Notes: generated by a model from the letters alone, not told the origin. A stretch of DNA of 64,000 nucleotides from an uncultured Caulobacterales bacterium (GCA_938003545.1 CALKXY010000014.1:124001-188000), one strand, 5' to 3'; positions 53,548-63,371 are shown, counted from the stretch's first letter. Translations and numbers: made by a program.

Positions 53548-53577
53548 GAAAGCATAAACCCAAAATGGGTGAAAAGC

Positions 53578-54090
53578 CTAACGCTTCGAGAACTGGAAGC
53601 TCTTACGCGCTTTCGCACGGCCGTACTTCTTACGTTCCACAACACGCGAGTCACGTGTGATAAAGCCAGCGGCTTTAAGTGGGCCACGTAGAATTGGCTC
53701 ATAATATGTCAGAGCTTTTGTGATGCCGTGACGAACCGCACCAGCTTGACCGGAAAGACCGCCGCCTTTGACAGTCGCCATGACGTCATAGGAATCAACG
53801 CGATCAGAAACTTGGAAAGCCTGAGCAATGATAAGACGAAGGACAGGACGTGCGAAATACACTTCGACGTCACGGCCATTGATTGTGATTTTGCCGTTAC
53901 CCGGTTTGATCCATACGCGGGCAATGGAGTTTTTCCGTTTGCCAGTTGCGTAAGACCGACCAAGTTCGTCAATTTTTGGATCAGGCAATGTTGCCGGATC
54001 AATGACTTTAGCTTCAGAGCTAACGCCAACAGTTCCGTCGACAACGTCTTTGAGGTCCGCGAGGGACTGTACTGTATCTGTGTCAGCCAT
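53578..54090 (-). CDS. rpsI: 30S ribosomal protein S9
   Basis: S9 contacts the P-site tRNA with its C-terminal tail. The 170-residue form has an alphaproteobacterial N-terminal extension of about 40 residues, then the [18 protein letters not shown] core and the [19 protein letters not shown] block, ending FQFSKR, the tail whose last Arg reaches the P site. It follows rplM by 4 nt in the conserved pair. Confidence 0.97.
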   Translation of the reverse strand: MADTDTVQSLADLKDVVDGTVGVSSEAKVIDPATLPDPKIDELGRSYATGKRKNSIARVWIKPGNGKITINGRDVEVYFARPVLRLIIAQAFQVSDRVDSYDVMATVKGGGLSGQAGAVRHGITKALTYYEPILRGPLKAAGFITRDSRVVERKKYGRAKARKSFQFSKR

Positions 54091-54094
54091 GGTC

Positions 54095-54565
54095 TTAATC
54101 TCGCTTCACGTTTTTAGGGCTCATCGATGCGAAATCGATCTTTTCCGGTGTCTGCGCAGTGTGCTCATGCTCTGCACCTGCATAGACGCGGAGATTGGAG
54201 AGCTGCTTACGCGCCAATGGGCTTTCCTTTGGCAACATACGCTGGACAGCTTTGCGCATCACACGGTCCGGGAAACGACCGTCGAGGATTTTACCAGCTG
54301 TCGTTTCTTTCAAACCACCAGGATGACCTGTGTGACGATAATAGACTTTGTCGGAACGCTTTTTACCCGTGAGGTGGACTTTGCCAGCGTTGATGATGAT
54401 GACATTGTCGCCGCAATCAATGTGAGGCGTGTAGTCAGGGCGATGCTTTCCGCGCAGGCGCATGGCTACAAACGTAGCCAAACGACCGACGACAACATCT
54501 TCCGCGTCGACGAGAATCCATTTTTTCTCGATCTCTGCGGTTTTCAGAAACTTCGTCGTTTTCAT
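54095..54565 (-). CDS. rplM: 50S ribosomal protein L13
   Basis: L13 is an early 50S assembly protein that represses its own operon in other bacteria. The 156-residue product has the [18 protein letters not shown] opening, [20 protein letters not shown] and the [13 protein letters not shown] core. A leader stem (GGCCC/GGGCU, minus strand, at 54587-54602) lies in its 5' region and could be a regulatory site, though that is speculative. Confidence 0.97.
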   Translation of the reverse strand: MKTTKFLKTAEIEKKWILVDAEDVVVGRLATFVAMRLRGKHRPDYTPHIDCGDNVIIINAGKVHLTGKKRSDKVYYRHTGHPGGLKETTAGKILDGRFPDRVMRKAVQRMLPKESPLARKQLSNLRVYAGAEHEHTAQTPEKIDFASMSPKNVKRD

Positions 54566-54617
54566 GATAAACCTTAAAACGTGAGCAGCCCAGAAACGGG
54601 CCGAACTTCGATGGCGC

Positions 54618-54646
54618 TATCTACGGAAGCCCTCAGGATTGGTCAA
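54618..54646 (-). promoter_or_regulatory. Candidate rplM promoter
   Basis: TTGACC (54641-54646) and TAGATA (54618-54623) on the minus strand are 17 nt apart, about 52 nt upstream of the rplM ATG. Fits the alphaproteobacterial -35 well and the -10 only partly. Confidence 0.45.
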
Positions 54647-54708
54647 CAAGTGAATTCAGACACCTTGTCCAAAATATACATATAAAACAAACGTTTAAAA
54701 TATAGGTA

Positions 54709-55725
54709 TTATTTTACCACATCACGTGATCGCCACACCACGCCCAAAACAGCCAAAAATACGAGTATCGAAGAGAATTGATGTAAGAGTGACAGATTAA
54801 GCGGCGCGACAGAGAGTAACGTCCAGATACCAAGACCAACCTGCCATACCAAAAGCACGAAGAACATCGTCAAGGCAGACTTCATCATACGGCTCTTACG
54901 CATAGACCACCCCACCCAAACGGCCACAATCAGAAGAATATAGGCCAGTGTCCGATGGTTAAATTGAATAGCTGCAGTGTTCTCAAAGGTATTTCGCCAG
55001 AATGGAGACTGAATGGCATATCCCTCGGGCACGAAATCACCGTCCATCAACGGCCATTCATTATAGGTTCGACCTGAATGTGTGCCCGCCATGAAAGCCC
55101 CACCAATGATTTGCAGGTACACTAGTCCTGCCAAAAGAAGCGTTCGGCGTCGCCCCAACATATATTCCGTGCGTTTCCATCCACTGACCTGTCGCTTGTA
55201 AAGCCAGAACAAAGCCCCAAGAATAATGAAAGCTATACCCAAATGTGTCGCAAGACGGTACTGACTGACGCTGGTCATCCCGTCTTGGAGACCGCTATGC
55301 ACCATCCACCACCCAACAGCGCCTTGCAGGCCGATGAGCAGAGCCACACCAAAGAATTTCAAACGATGCCCCCGCGCGAGTTTCCCCCGAAACAGGAAAG
55401 CAAATAACGGCAACGTATATGCGAGGCCTATAAAGCGCCCCAATTGACGATGCCCCCATTCCCAGAAGTAAATATATTTAAAACCCGCCAAATCCATTCC
55501 CGGATGCTCGGCTTCAAATTCAGGAATGAGCTTATATTTCTCAAACTCCGCGACCCAGGCTTCTGTAGAAAGCGGCGGGAGCGCGCCCCGAATGGGCGCC
55601 CATTCTGTTATCGATAGCCCCGAATTTGTGAGGCGCGTTGCGCCTCCGACAACAATCATAGCTGCCACCAAAAACAACATGAAAAGAAGCCAATATTCTA
55701 CGGATTTTGCGCGTCTTTCGGTCAT
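54709..55725 (-). CDS. ctaA: Heme A synthase
   Basis: CtaA oxidises the heme O methyl group to make heme A for cytochrome aa3. Eight hydrophobic segments are visible, with GGATRLTNSGLSITEWAPIRGALPP early, EWGHRQLGR and FNHRTLAY carrying heme-axial His residues, and AFMAGTHSGRTYNEWPLMDG. The open frame extends to 55890 through the tRNA-Pro gene, so that part is not coding. I place the start at ATG 55725 (338 residues); ATG 55734 is an alternative and neither has a clear Shine-Dalgarno. Confidence 0.93.
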   Translation of the reverse strand: MTERRAKSVEYWLLFMLFLVAAMIVVGGATRLTNSGLSITEWAPIRGALPPLSTEAWVAEFEKYKLIPEFEAEHPGMDLAGFKYIYFWEWGHRQLGRFIGLAYTLPLFAFLFRGKLARGHRLKFFGVALLIGLQGAVGWWMVHSGLQDGMTSVSQYRLATHLGIAFIILGALFWLYKRQVSGWKRTEYMLGRRRTLLLAGLVYLQIIGGAFMAGTHSGRTYNEWPLMDGDFVPEGYAIQSPFWRNTFENTAAIQFNHRTLAYILLIVAVWVGWSMRKSRMMKSALTMFFVLLVWQVGLGIWTLLSVAPLNLSLLHQFSSILVFLAVLGVVWRSRDVVK

Positions 55726-55805
55726 GCAAATCATATAGCGCGTTGCAGGCAAAAGTCGACGCGGCAATTCGGGCAGGTTCGGACAAATATTGAAGATAAT
55801 CAAGA

Positions 55806-55882
55806 TGGTCGGAGTAGTAGGATTCGAACCTACGACCCCACGCCCCCCAGGCGTGTGCGCTACCGGACTGCGCCATACTCCG
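55806..55882 (-). tRNA. tRNA-Pro (anticodon GGG)
   Basis: A 77-nt cloverleaf with acceptor CGGAGTA/TACTCCG, D-loop AGTCCGGTAGC, T-arm GGTTCGAATCC, anticodon stem CACGC/GCGTG with loop CTGGGGG (GGG) and encoded CCA. The ctaA frame runs through it on the same strand. Confidence 0.95.
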
Positions 55883-55901
55883 CCGTCCATCTCAGACGCG
55901 C

Positions 55902-55930
55902 GCTATAGAAAATACGTGTAAGTCGCGCAA
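55902..55930 (-). promoter_or_regulatory. Candidate tRNA-Pro(GGG) promoter
   Basis: TTGCGC (55925-55930) and TATAGC (55902-55907) on the minus strand are separated by 17 nt, ending 19 nt upstream of the tRNA. It resembles the tRNA-Glu promoter. Confidence 0.55.
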
Positions 55931-55954
55931 GGCATGTTTGCGCAGAAACGCGAT

Positions 55955-56518
55955 TTACGACTCTTTCCCTTCCTCGCGGAAAGCGGACCATCGTGATTTC
56001 AAATCTTTGAGACCTTCGAGCGCGTCCCTCAGAGCTTGCTGATCAGAAGGCGCGGAAGACAGAGTTTCGACTGCGGGTTTTGTTAGGGTTGGCGCGGGTT
56101 GCGCAACGGGCGTCGGAGGTATCGGTGCAGGAATTGGTTTAACTGCAACACGTCTTACCTTGGCAGGCTTCTCCACAGACTTAATTCGTTTAGGCAAAAG
56201 GTCCGTTTCAGCGACGGGTTTTTCTTTGGAAGCCTTCTCAACGGAACGCCCTAACTCAACAATGCGGTTAGCCCCTTTTTTCTGGATCAGCTTTTGAACA
56301 TCTTTAATAGGATGCTTCTCATCATGGAGTAATTTTTTTATGCCGCGGATAAATTCGATATCTTCAGGACGATAAAACCGCCGTCCGCCGCCGCGTTTGA
56401 TTGGCTTGATTTGAGAGAATTTCGATTCCCAGAAACGCAGGACATGTGGCTGCAAACCCAGCTCATCGCCGGCTTCGCTGATCGTTCTAAACGCACGTGT
56501 TGTTTTAGCTTGGCTCAT
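55955..56518 (-). CDS. MerR-family transcriptional regulator
   Basis: The 187-residue protein has an N-terminal winged-helix of MerR type: [25 protein letters not shown], then [20 protein letters not shown] Lys/Pro/Ala-rich linker and a short C-terminal helix (about 160-185) replace the usual effector domain. No ligand-binding Cys cluster is seen. It follows ihfA by 51 nt; ihfA-merR is a conserved alphaproteobacterial pair whose targets are not well known. Confidence 0.88.
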   Translation of the reverse strand: MSQAKTTRAFRTISEAGDELGLQPHVLRFWESKFSQIKPIKRGGGRRFYRPEDIEFIRGIKKLLHDEKHPIKDVQKLIQKKGANRIVELGRSVEKASKEKPVAETDLLPKRIKSVEKPAKVRRVAVKPIPAPIPPTPVAQPAPTLTKPAVETLSSAPSDQQALRDALEGLKDLKSRWSAFREEGKES

Positions 56519-56569
56519 AATCGTTGCATCATCCCGCCGCCCGAATCATCGGCTGCGAGTCGCAAGCTA

Positions 56570-56893
56570 TCATGATTTGGTAGATAATGCCGAATCGACG
56601 CGCTCGCGGAGAACTTGAGATGGCTTAAACACCAGAACGCGACGAGGAGTGATCGGTACTTCTTCGCCCGTTTTCGGGTTACGGCCAATACGTTCTTTTT
56701 TATCACGTAAGGAAAATGTTCCGAATCCCGCAAGCTTTACATGTTCACCTTTTTCAAGTGCATCGCCGATATGATCAATCACAGACTCAACGAGCGTAGA
56801 GCTCTCTGAGCGGGAAAGACCGATTTCACGATACACAGCCTCTGCGAGGTCTTGGCGCGTGACGGTTTGCGAATTTACAGTTGAAGCTGCCAT
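56570..56893 (-). CDS. ihfA: Integration host factor subunit alpha
   Basis: IHF bends DNA sequence-specifically with its beta partner. The 107-residue protein has [23 protein letters not shown] and [33 protein letters not shown] with the DNA-intercalating Pro region. It lies between fabH (76 nt) and merR (51 nt). Confidence 0.96.
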   Translation of the reverse strand: MAASTVNSQTVTRQDLAEAVYREIGLSRSESSTLVESVIDHIGDALEKGEHVKLAGFGTFSLRDKKERIGRNPKTGEEVPITPRRVLVFKPSQVLRERVDSALSTKS

Positions 56894-56969
56894 ATAGCCC
56901 TTAAAGCAAATCTAAGCGCCTGAAATCAAGCAAAGAATTTTTTAAAACGTAAATTCACTACAGAATGGC

Positions 56970-57938
56970 CTAATAGCGCAGAAGCGCGGCCCCCCAGGTG
57001 AACCCGCCACCAAAGGCTTCAAGCATCACAAGATCACCCTTTTTGATCCGTCCATCCTTCACCGCGCAGTCCATTGCCAGTGGGACGGAGGCCGCAGATG
57101 TATTCGCATGATCCCCCACAGTCGAAACAACTTGCCCTGGACGAAGCTTCAAACGCTTTGCCACAGCATTTAATATGCGTTGATTGGCCTGATGCGGGAC
57201 AAACCAGTCTATATCTGAAATCGAAACGTCCGCTTGTTCTGCGCAATCGCGCATGACTTGCGCGATGTCAGTGACAGCATGTTTGAAGACCTGATTACCC
57301 AACATCCGTAAATGACCAACCGTTTGCGTGCGCGACGGCCCGCCGTCGACATAGAGCATATCGCGGTGACGTCCGTCAGATCGGATGAATGTTCTCAGAA
57401 CGCCTCGGTCTTCAGAATCATTTTCGCCCTCAACAGCTTCCATAATGATAGCGCCTGCCCCGTCGCCGAACAAAACGCAGGTCCCGCGGTCTGTCCAATC
57501 CAAAATACGGGAGAAAGTTTCGGCACCAATCAATAGAACGCGTTTTGCTCCACCTGAAACCAACAAGGAATTCGCGACATGTACGCCGTAAATAAAGCCG
57601 GAACAGACGGCCTGAACATCAAATGCCGCGCCGTGGTGCATCTCCAGCTTTTCTTGGATGATGGTGGCCGTGGAGGGAAAGGTAAAATCAGGCGTCGATG
57701 TCGCAACAATGATCAGGTCGATATCTTCTGGGCCCAAGCCGGCATCTTCGAGCGCACGCTTCGCGGCTTCAAAACCTAAGTCAGATGTGAACTGTCCTTC
57801 TGCCGCAATGTGACGCTTGCGGATACCTGTGCGCTCCTGAATCCATTCATCAGACGTGTCTACACGGTCCGCCAGCTCTGAATTCGTAAGGATGTCTTTT
57901 GGCAGATAGCTACCAATACCCCGAATGACTGCTCTCAT
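56970..57938 (-). CDS. fabH: Beta-ketoacyl-ACP synthase III
   Basis: FabH starts fatty-acid synthesis by condensing acetyl-CoA with malonyl-ACP. Catalytic residues are seen: Cys in [10 protein letters not shown], His in [10 protein letters not shown] and Asn in [11 protein letters not shown]. The 322-residue protein begins [19 protein letters not shown]. It overlaps plsX by ATGA. Confidence 0.97.
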   Translation of the reverse strand: MRAVIRGIGSYLPKDILTNSELADRVDTSDEWIQERTGIRKRHIAAEGQFTSDLGFEAAKRALEDAGLGPEDIDLIIVATSTPDFTFPSTATIIQEKLEMHHGAAFDVQAVCSGFIYGVHVANSLLVSGGAKRVLLIGAETFSRILDWTDRGTCVLFGDGAGAIIMEAVEGENDSEDRGVLRTFIRSDGRHRDMLYVDGGPSRTQTVGHLRMLGNQVFKHAVTDIAQVMRDCAEQADVSISDIDWFVPHQANQRILNAVAKRLKLRPGQVVSTVGDHANTSAASVPLAMDCAVKDGRIKKGDLVMLEAFGGGFTWGAALLRY

Positions 57939-58990
57939 GAGATAAACCCGATATTATCGTCTTCGTCGTGCAGTGCATCCAAACGCTCATCAATAGCGTC
58001 TTGGAAATCGCTCTCCGCTAGACCCATTGCGATATTGAGCGCGTTCGCAAACCCAATCGCATCCGTACCGCCATGGCTTTTCACCACGACGCCATTCAGC
58101 CCAAGGAATACGCCGCCATTGGCCCGGCGTGGATCCATTTTTTTCTTCAATTTACGCAAGGCAACCAAATTAAGCGCCGTCGTGAATTTTGACCAAAGAT
58201 TATCATTCAAGGCTTCGGAGAAGAACGTACTTATCAATTTAGCCGTCCCTTCTGCCGTTTTCAGCGCAATATTTCCCGTAAAGCCATCCGTGATTACGAC
58301 ATCAACAGAGCCTTTCGAAATATCATTTCCCTCTACAAAACCCTTATAGTTCAGGCCGAGTTGCGATTGCGCGAGGCGCTCATGGGCAGCTTTGATGACT
58401 GCATTACCTTTACCTTGTTCCGTCCCGACATTGAGCAAGCCAACGGAAGGCTCGGCCTTGCGGTAGATTGCGCGATAGTAAGCCTCGCCCAAAATAGCGA
58501 ATTCCGTGAGTTGAGCCGCGTCACATTCAACATTTGCACCGACATCCAGAACGACTGTCATTTCACCCGAAAGATTCGGCCAACTGGCCGCAATCGCTGG
58601 CCGTTGTACGCCGCGTTTGGCTCGTAACTGCAGCTTGGACATCGCCATCAATGCGCCAGTGTTCCCTGCGGACACTGCGATACCAGCTTGCCCACCTTTA
58701 ACGGAGGCAATGGCATTCCACATGCTTGATCCTTTACCTTTACGCAGGGCTTGGGAAGGTTTGTCATCCATCTCGACGACTTTTTCTGTGTGGAAGACTT
58801 CTGAGCGTTCTCGCGTGCGCGGTGAGGCCTCAATCAAAGGCGCGAGCACCTCAGCATCTCCATGCAATAGGAATCGCGCACGACGCCCCTGCCCCTCGTG
58901 AGTTAGGAAGTATTCGATACCTTTAATCACGATGTCAGGCGCGTTATCGCCACCCATCGCATCAACCGAAATGATTAGTCCATCAAGCAT
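57935..58990 (-). CDS. plsX: Phosphate acyltransferase PlsX
   Basis: PlsX makes acyl-phosphate from acyl-ACP for phospholipid synthesis. The 351-residue protein has [36 protein letters not shown] and [17 protein letters not shown], all family hallmarks. It lies 65 nt after the bc1 chaperone gene; the DUF177 (YceD-like) gene that often sits before plsX is not there. Confidence 0.96.
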   Translation of the reverse strand: MLDGLIISVDAMGGDNAPDIVIKGIEYFLTHEGQGRRARFLLHGDAEVLAPLIEASPRTRERSEVFHTEKVVEMDDKPSQALRKGKGSSMWNAIASVKGGQAGIAVSAGNTGALMAMSKLQLRAKRGVQRPAIAASWPNLSGEMTVVLDVGANVECDAAQLTEFAILGEAYYRAIYRKAEPSVGLLNVGTEQGKGNAVIKAAHERLAQSQLGLNYKGFVEGNDISKGSVDVVITDGFTGNIALKTAEGTAKLISTFFSEALNDNLWSKFTTALNLVALRKLKKKMDPRRANGGVFLGLNGVVVKSHGGTDAIGFANALNIAMGLAESDFQDAIDERLDALHDEDDNIGFIS

Positions 58991-59055
58991 GCCATATTCC
59001 CGTTAGACGGCTGGGTATAATGAACGCAGCAGAGTAAGCCTAGCCTTAAACTGGG

Positions 59056-59610
59056 TTATGATGGCAGAGCTGGAAAACCGAAGTCAGTCAACGCGATTTC
59101 GCCCAAAGTTTTGGACGTCAAACTGCGGTCAAATGATTCTAAATAGGTTGCGATCTGAGGCGCGTATGCATTTACCTGCACCTCGCCATCATCTTTAGAA
59201 AGCGTTTCAGTGAATACAGCTTCCAGAGTCGATGTACGATTCTCCTCATGCAAGCCCTCAGCATATCGTTTCACACGGTCATAAAAGAGCGAGATCATAG
59301 GCTGAATACGTTTTTTCACGCTAGCATCTGACAAAGCCTCTTCTCGTAATGCAATTTCGAAATCATCTTTCATCTCATCAAACAACGCCTGCCCCAAGCG
59401 TTCACCATTCTGCCCAAATCGATTTAGATTCGACAAAATAGCCGCGATATGAAGAGTCAGCACATCAATACGGCCGTCATAATCATCAGAAAAACGGCCC
59501 TTGGCATAAAACTCCGGCATACGGGATTGCACCATCAGCTTACCGTAAATGCGCCGTGCATCCAAGGTCACAGCGTCTTCGCGACCCAATAGCTTATTCA
59601 AAAATCTCAT
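59056..59610 (-). CDS. Ubiquinol-cytochrome c chaperone (CBP3-like)
   Basis: This 184-residue protein is the bacterial homologue of mitochondrial CBP3, needed for assembling the cytochrome bc1 complex. The region ARRIYGKLMVQSRMPEFYAKGRFSDDYDGRIDVLTLH and LFDEMKDDFEIALREEALSD match the family. It is divergent from bamE with 138 nt between starts. Confidence 0.9.
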   Translation of the reverse strand: MRFLNKLLGREDAVTLDARRIYGKLMVQSRMPEFYAKGRFSDDYDGRIDVLTLHIAAILSNLNRFGQNGERLGQALFDEMKDDFEIALREEALSDASVKKRIQPMISLFYDRVKRYAEGLHEENRTSTLEAVFTETLSKDDGEVQVNAYAPQIATYLESFDRSLTSKTLGEIALTDFGFPALPS

Positions 59611-59748
59611 GACGTCCCTTTTCGACTCACCCCGTCTTGAGGCTTAATTTAACAGACCCTGACCAAATCTTCACACAGTTGCGGTCTTGCCCTTCATATG
59701 ACGTAGGGATAGGAGAGTCACAACTAGAGACTCTACGGGCGACCCCCT

Positions 59749-60261
59749 ATGAACGTGCCAACAAAAATTGCAATTATCCTGAGCGCAGCTTTGCTCTCCT
59801 CTGCGTGCAACCCGATTTTGCGCACACATGGCTATGTCCCAACAGAAGATAAGCCACAGGCCGTGAATCCGGACACCGACACAAAGTCGTCTGTTCTCGC
59901 CCGATTAGGTAATCCATCGGTCAAATCTACATTCGAAGAAGAACTTGATGAAGACGTTTGGTATTACGTTACATCCGTACGTCAGCGTTACGCTTATCTG
60001 CGTCCACAAATCGAAGATCGTACAATAACGGCCATTCACTTTAACTTGGATGGCCAAGTCTCGAAAGTGGCGGAATATGGATTGGAAGACGGAATTCCAG
60101 TAAATTACGTCGACAGAAAAACACCGACTCGTGGCCGCGAACTTTCTGCGCTTGAGCAAGTCTTTGGTACGATTGGCCGCCTTCCGACGGATCGCCTAAC
60201 TGGCGCGAATGGTCCAACAGGCGGCGGCGGCGGTGCAGGGCAAAGTGGCGGCGGACGTTAA
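59749..60261 (+). CDS. bamE: Outer membrane protein assembly factor BamE
   Basis: BamE is a lipoprotein of the BAM complex that inserts outer-membrane proteins. The N-terminus is hydrophobic with a lipobox LSSAC (Cys20). HGYVPTED, SVLARLGNPS and VWYYVTS fit the SmpA/OmlA fold. The C-terminus is a Gly-rich repeat tail (GGGGGAGQSGGG). Its product is 170 residues. thiL is convergent 26 nt downstream. Confidence 0.93.
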   Translation: MNVPTKIAIILSAALLSSACNPILRTHGYVPTEDKPQAVNPDTDTKSSVLARLGNPSVKSTFEEELDEDVWYYVTSVRQRYAYLRPQIEDRTITAIHFNLDGQVSKVAEYGLEDGIPVNYVDRKTPTRGRELSALEQVFGTIGRLPTDRLTGANGPTGGGGGAGQSGGGR

Positions 60262-60287
60262 GTTCAGCTTTTAACAAAATTTTGATT

Positions 60288-61268
60288 TTAAATATGCCGA
60301 TAGCCAGTCTTTGGCCACGGCATGATCTGGCCTTCAACATCGACGCAGGCTGACCCTGACCCCGGCAAAATTGATCCGACGAGCGTTAGCTTGAGTTTAC
60401 GATCTCTCGCCACATCAAAAATGACCTGCCTATGGCTTGGGTGTGCCGTAAAAACGACTCCATAATCATCTCCAAAGCTCGCGAGATCAACGCGCGCAGA
60501 AATCGGATCGTCTTGCGCTTCGGCCCAATTCTCTGCCCCCATAGAAAAAGGCAGCGCATCAAAATTGAGTGTCGCGCACCCTATTTCTCCCGCAGTGATA
60601 TGCGCTGCGTCCGCCAAAAGGCCATCAGATATGTCTGCAGCAGCCGTTGCAAATTTCCGTAAGATATCCTGAAATCTAACTGACGGCTCTGGTCGCCAAT
60701 AGGCATTTTCAAAACTGAATAAGTCTTGTCCATTCGGTGCGGGTGAGATCTGTTGGTTTATCGCTAAATGACAGCCCAACATCGCATCACCTAAAACGCC
60801 ACTGACCCAAACATCATCGCCAAGAGCAGCCCCCTTACGCTTCACCATTTGCCCCTTAGGTACATCGCCGATTAAAGTGATGGAGAAAACGGCTTGGGTC
60901 TCTGTCGCCGTCGTATCTCCGCCCCATAAGGTGCAACCGAATTCAGCCTGCGTTGTCTCTAAACCTTTAGCAAAGGCTGGGAGCCATTTTTCCATATGTT
61001 CACTGTGCATCGTGACAGACAGTAAATATCCGCGCGGCGTTCCGCCTTTGGCGGCTATATCGGACAAATTCGTTCGCAGCAGTCGCTCTGCCACATCTGC
61101 GCCATACATACCGGAGGGGAAGTGGACGCCTTCAACAAAGGCATCCGTCGTGATCAAGAGGTCGCAGTTATCTCGCGGCGTATAAAGCGCCGTATCGTCT
61201 TTAAGTCGCAGTCCTTCAGGGCCCGCCAATGGGGCGAAGCACTGTTCGATCAACTCAAATTCATTCAT
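60288..61268 (-). CDS. thiL: Thiamine-monophosphate kinase
   Basis: ThiL phosphorylates thiamine monophosphate to the diphosphate cofactor. The 326-residue AIR-synthase fold has LKDDTALYTP, TTDAFVEGVHFP, LSDIAAKGG and the late ADISDGLLADAAHI. The ORF starts at 61307, but ATG 61268 lies within the last bases of nusB (8-nt overlap) and matches the family start (MNEFELIEQCFAPL). Confidence 0.95.
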   Translation of the reverse strand: MNEFELIEQCFAPLAGPEGLRLKDDTALYTPRDNCDLLITTDAFVEGVHFPSGMYGADVAERLLRTNLSDIAAKGGTPRGYLLSVTMHSEHMEKWLPAFAKGLETTQAEFGCTLWGGDTTATETQAVFSITLIGDVPKGQMVKRKGAALGDDVWVSGVLGDAMLGCHLAINQQISPAPNGQDLFSFENAYWRPEPSVRFQDILRKFATAAADISDGLLADAAHITAGEIGCATLNFDALPFSMGAENWAEAQDDPISARVDLASFGDDYGVVFTAHPSHRQVIFDVARDRKLKLTLVGSILPGSGSACVDVEGQIMPWPKTGYRHI

Positions 61269-61794
61269 CTTCAGAAGTAGACTCAGATACAGATTCTGGC
61301 GCGACATCTACAACAGGCGTAATATGTGACGCGGTAAGGCCAAACTCTGTTGGCCGTGCGTGTTTTGCAATTTTATCTAAAACACCATTTACAATACCAG
61401 GCTCTTTTCCGGAAAAGAAATCCGTCGCAATCGCCATATATTCATTGATAATCACGACACCTGGAACGTCGGGGCGGTGTAAAATTTCATAACTCGCGGA
61501 GCGGAGTAACGCCCGCAGCGTTGCATCCAAACGGCGGAGTGGCCATTTTTCACTCAAACGATCCGTGATAGCAGTATCGATGTCGGTTTGGTTCGCAATG
61601 ACGCCCTTCATAATATCTTCGAAATAACCTTCATCAGCATGCACCATGCCTGGTTCATCTTTATAGCCGAACCGATGGTCGAGGAATTCTTTGACGACTT
61701 GCGCATTGGTCGCGCCGGCCACATCCATTTGGTACAAAGCTTGAACCGCACTAACGCGAGAGACGCGGCGCAGTTTTGGGTTTGCGCCACTCAT
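61261..61794 (-). CDS. nusB: Transcription antitermination factor NusB
   Basis: NusB with S10 binds boxA to aid antitermination on rRNA operons. The 177-residue protein has SRVSAVQALYQMDVAG at the start and ALLRSASYEILHRPDVPGVVIINEYMAIATDFF, family marks. It overlaps ribH by ATGA; ribH-nusB is a conserved pair. Confidence 0.96.
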   Translation of the reverse strand: MSGANPKLRRVSRVSAVQALYQMDVAGATNAQVVKEFLDHRFGYKDEPGMVHADEGYFEDIMKGVIANQTDIDTAITDRLSEKWPLRRLDATLRALLRSASYEILHRPDVPGVVIINEYMAIATDFFSGKEPGIVNGVLDKIAKHARPTEFGLTASHITPVVDVAPESVSESTSEDE

Positions 61795-62219
61795 GATTTG
61801 TTCAATTCCGCACGCAATTGTATCATCCGAACACAGGCTGCGGCCGCAAAACCACCCTTATCTTTTTGATCCGGTTTAGATCGCGCAATCGCTTGGGCTT
61901 CATCTTCAACCGTGATGATACCGTTTCCGATTGCAAGTTGATGATCCACGGCCAAGTCCATAAGGGCGCGTGCCGACTCGCCGCAAACATAATCATAATG
62001 GGTCGTTTCCCCGCGAATAACGCAGCCCAGCGCGACATAGCCGTCATAGCCAGCACCTGCTTTTTCAGCGTAAGAAATGACGTGTGGAATTTCGAGCGCG
62101 CCTGGCACATTCACTTTGACAATTTCAGCATCTGCCGCCTGCAGCTTTGCAAGTGCGCCTTGCAAGAGGTCTTCGGAAATGGACTCGTAATAGCGAGCCT
62201 CGATGACGAGGATTTTCAT
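61791..62219 (-). CDS. ribH: 6,7-dimethyl-8-ribityllumazine synthase
   Basis: RibH condenses the ribityl-pyrimidine with dihydroxybutanone phosphate to make lumazine. The 142-residue protein has VPGALEIPHVI, VALGCVIRGETTHYDYV with the catalytic His, and GNGIITVEDEAQA. It lies 18 nt after ribB and overlaps nusB. Confidence 0.96.
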   Translation of the reverse strand: MKILVIEARYYESISEDLLQGALAKLQAADAEIVKVNVPGALEIPHVISYAEKAGAGYDGYVALGCVIRGETTHYDYVCGESARALMDLAVDHQLAIGNGIITVEDEAQAIARSKPDQKDKGGFAAAACVRMIQLRAELNKS

Positions 62220-62237
62220 TTTATGATATGTCCATTT

Positions 62238-63371
62238 CTAGGACCGCGTATTGATAAGCGGTGTAATGTCGACGAGTTCAAGGTCGTAAGCGTCTAGTCC
62301 AATAATTTTTGGCATCACATTTGTAATGAGGCGCATTTTACGCACCCCTTGATGGGACAACATTTGCGCCCCAACACCATATTCGCGGACAGTTTGTTCT
62401 TTGCGGTTCACAGTCGATTTATGCGCGCCAAGGCGCTCCAACAGGGAATCGATGGAACCTTCACGGATCAAGATCAGCACGGAATGCCCATCATGCGCCG
62501 CAAGTTGCTTCATCGCATCCCAGATAAGGCCAGATCGCGGGCTCTCCTCCGACAGGATATCACCTGCGAAGTCAATTTTGTGAACACGCACGAGGCTCGA
62601 CTTACCAGCGACGGCTTCCCCTTTAGAGAGCGCAACATGTTCTTTTCCGTCTAGGAAGTTACGATAGACGTGGATTTTAAAATTATCCCCATTCTGGCTG
62701 CGGAAATCACTACTAGCGACATGACGGATGAAATGATCTTTTTGCAGGCGATAGGCGACGAGATCTTCAATCGTCCCGATATTCATGTCATGTAATTTCG
62801 CAAATTCGATCAAGTCAGGTAAACGCGCCATTGTCCCGTCATCATTCATAATTTCGCAGATGACGGCAGAAGGATTGAGGCCAGCCATACGTGAAATATC
62901 AACAGAGGCCTCTGTGTGTCCCGTCCGCACCAAGACGCCGCCATCCTTGGCGATCAATGGGAACATGTGACCCGGCGTGACAATATCATCTGCACGGCTG
63001 TCTGAATCAATTGCAACTTGAATCGTGAGCGCACGATCCGCGGCACTAATACCAGTCGTGACTCCTTCGCGCGCCTCAATAGACTGCGTGAAAGCCGTTT
63101 CAAAACGCGACCCATTGTTCTTATTTTGCGGCTCCAACCCAAGAGCTTCGGCGCGGGCGGCTTCCAAGGACAGGCAAATCAAGCCGCGACCATATTTCGC
63201 CATGAAATTCACAGCATCAGGTGTTGCGAATTGCGCAGGTATAATCAGGTCCCCTTCATTCTCACGATCTTCTGCATCGACAAGAATATACATGCGACCA
63301 TTACGGGCGTCGTCGATGATTTGTTCTGGTGTCGCCAAAACATAAGTGTCGTCAGATGCAGTTGTTGTCAT
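62238..63371 (-). CDS. ribB: 3,4-dihydroxy-2-butanone 4-phosphate synthase with degenerate GTP cyclohydrolase II domain
   Basis: The N-terminal half (about 1-205) is RibB, making dihydroxybutanone phosphate from ribulose 5-phosphate: DAEDRENEGDLIIPA, GVTTGISAADRA, RTGHTEASVDISRMAG. The C-terminal half (about 210-375) keeps the GTP cyclohydrolase II fold but lacks the zinc cysteines (the CES...C.C pattern reads VHKIDFAGDILSEESPRSG here), so GTP cyclohydrolase activity is unlikely, as in many alphaproteobacterial homologues. Start is ATG 63371 with no clear Shine-Dalgarno; a GTG at 63398 is the alternative. Confidence 0.92.
   Translation of the reverse strand: MTTTASDDTYVLATPEQIIDDARNGRMYILVDAEDRENEGDLIIPAQFATPDAVNFMAKYGRGLICLSLEAARAEALGLEPQNKNNGSRFETAFTQSIEAREGVTTGISAADRALTIQVAIDSDSRADDIVTPGHMFPLIAKDGGVLVRTGHTEASVDISRMAGLNPSAVICEIMNDDGTMARLPDLIEFAKLHDMNIGTIEDLVAYRLQKDHFIRHVASSDFRSQNGDNFKIHVYRNFLDGKEHVALSKGEAVAGKSSLVRVHKIDFAGDILSEESPRSGLIWDAMKQLAAHDGHSVLILIREGSIDSLLERLGAHKSTVNRKEQTVREYGVGAQMLSHQGVRKMRLITNVMPKIIGLDAYDLELVDITPLINTRS

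Noticed and set aside
54002-54577. Plus-strand ORF of 191 codons
   Set aside because: Antisense to rplM and rpsI, both certain.
55726-55890. N-terminal extension of ctaA
   Set aside because: The frame runs through the tRNA-Pro(GGG) gene, so it cannot be coding.
60275-60284. CAAAATTTTG palindrome as a bamE/thiL terminator
   Set aside because: The stem is A/T only and too weak.
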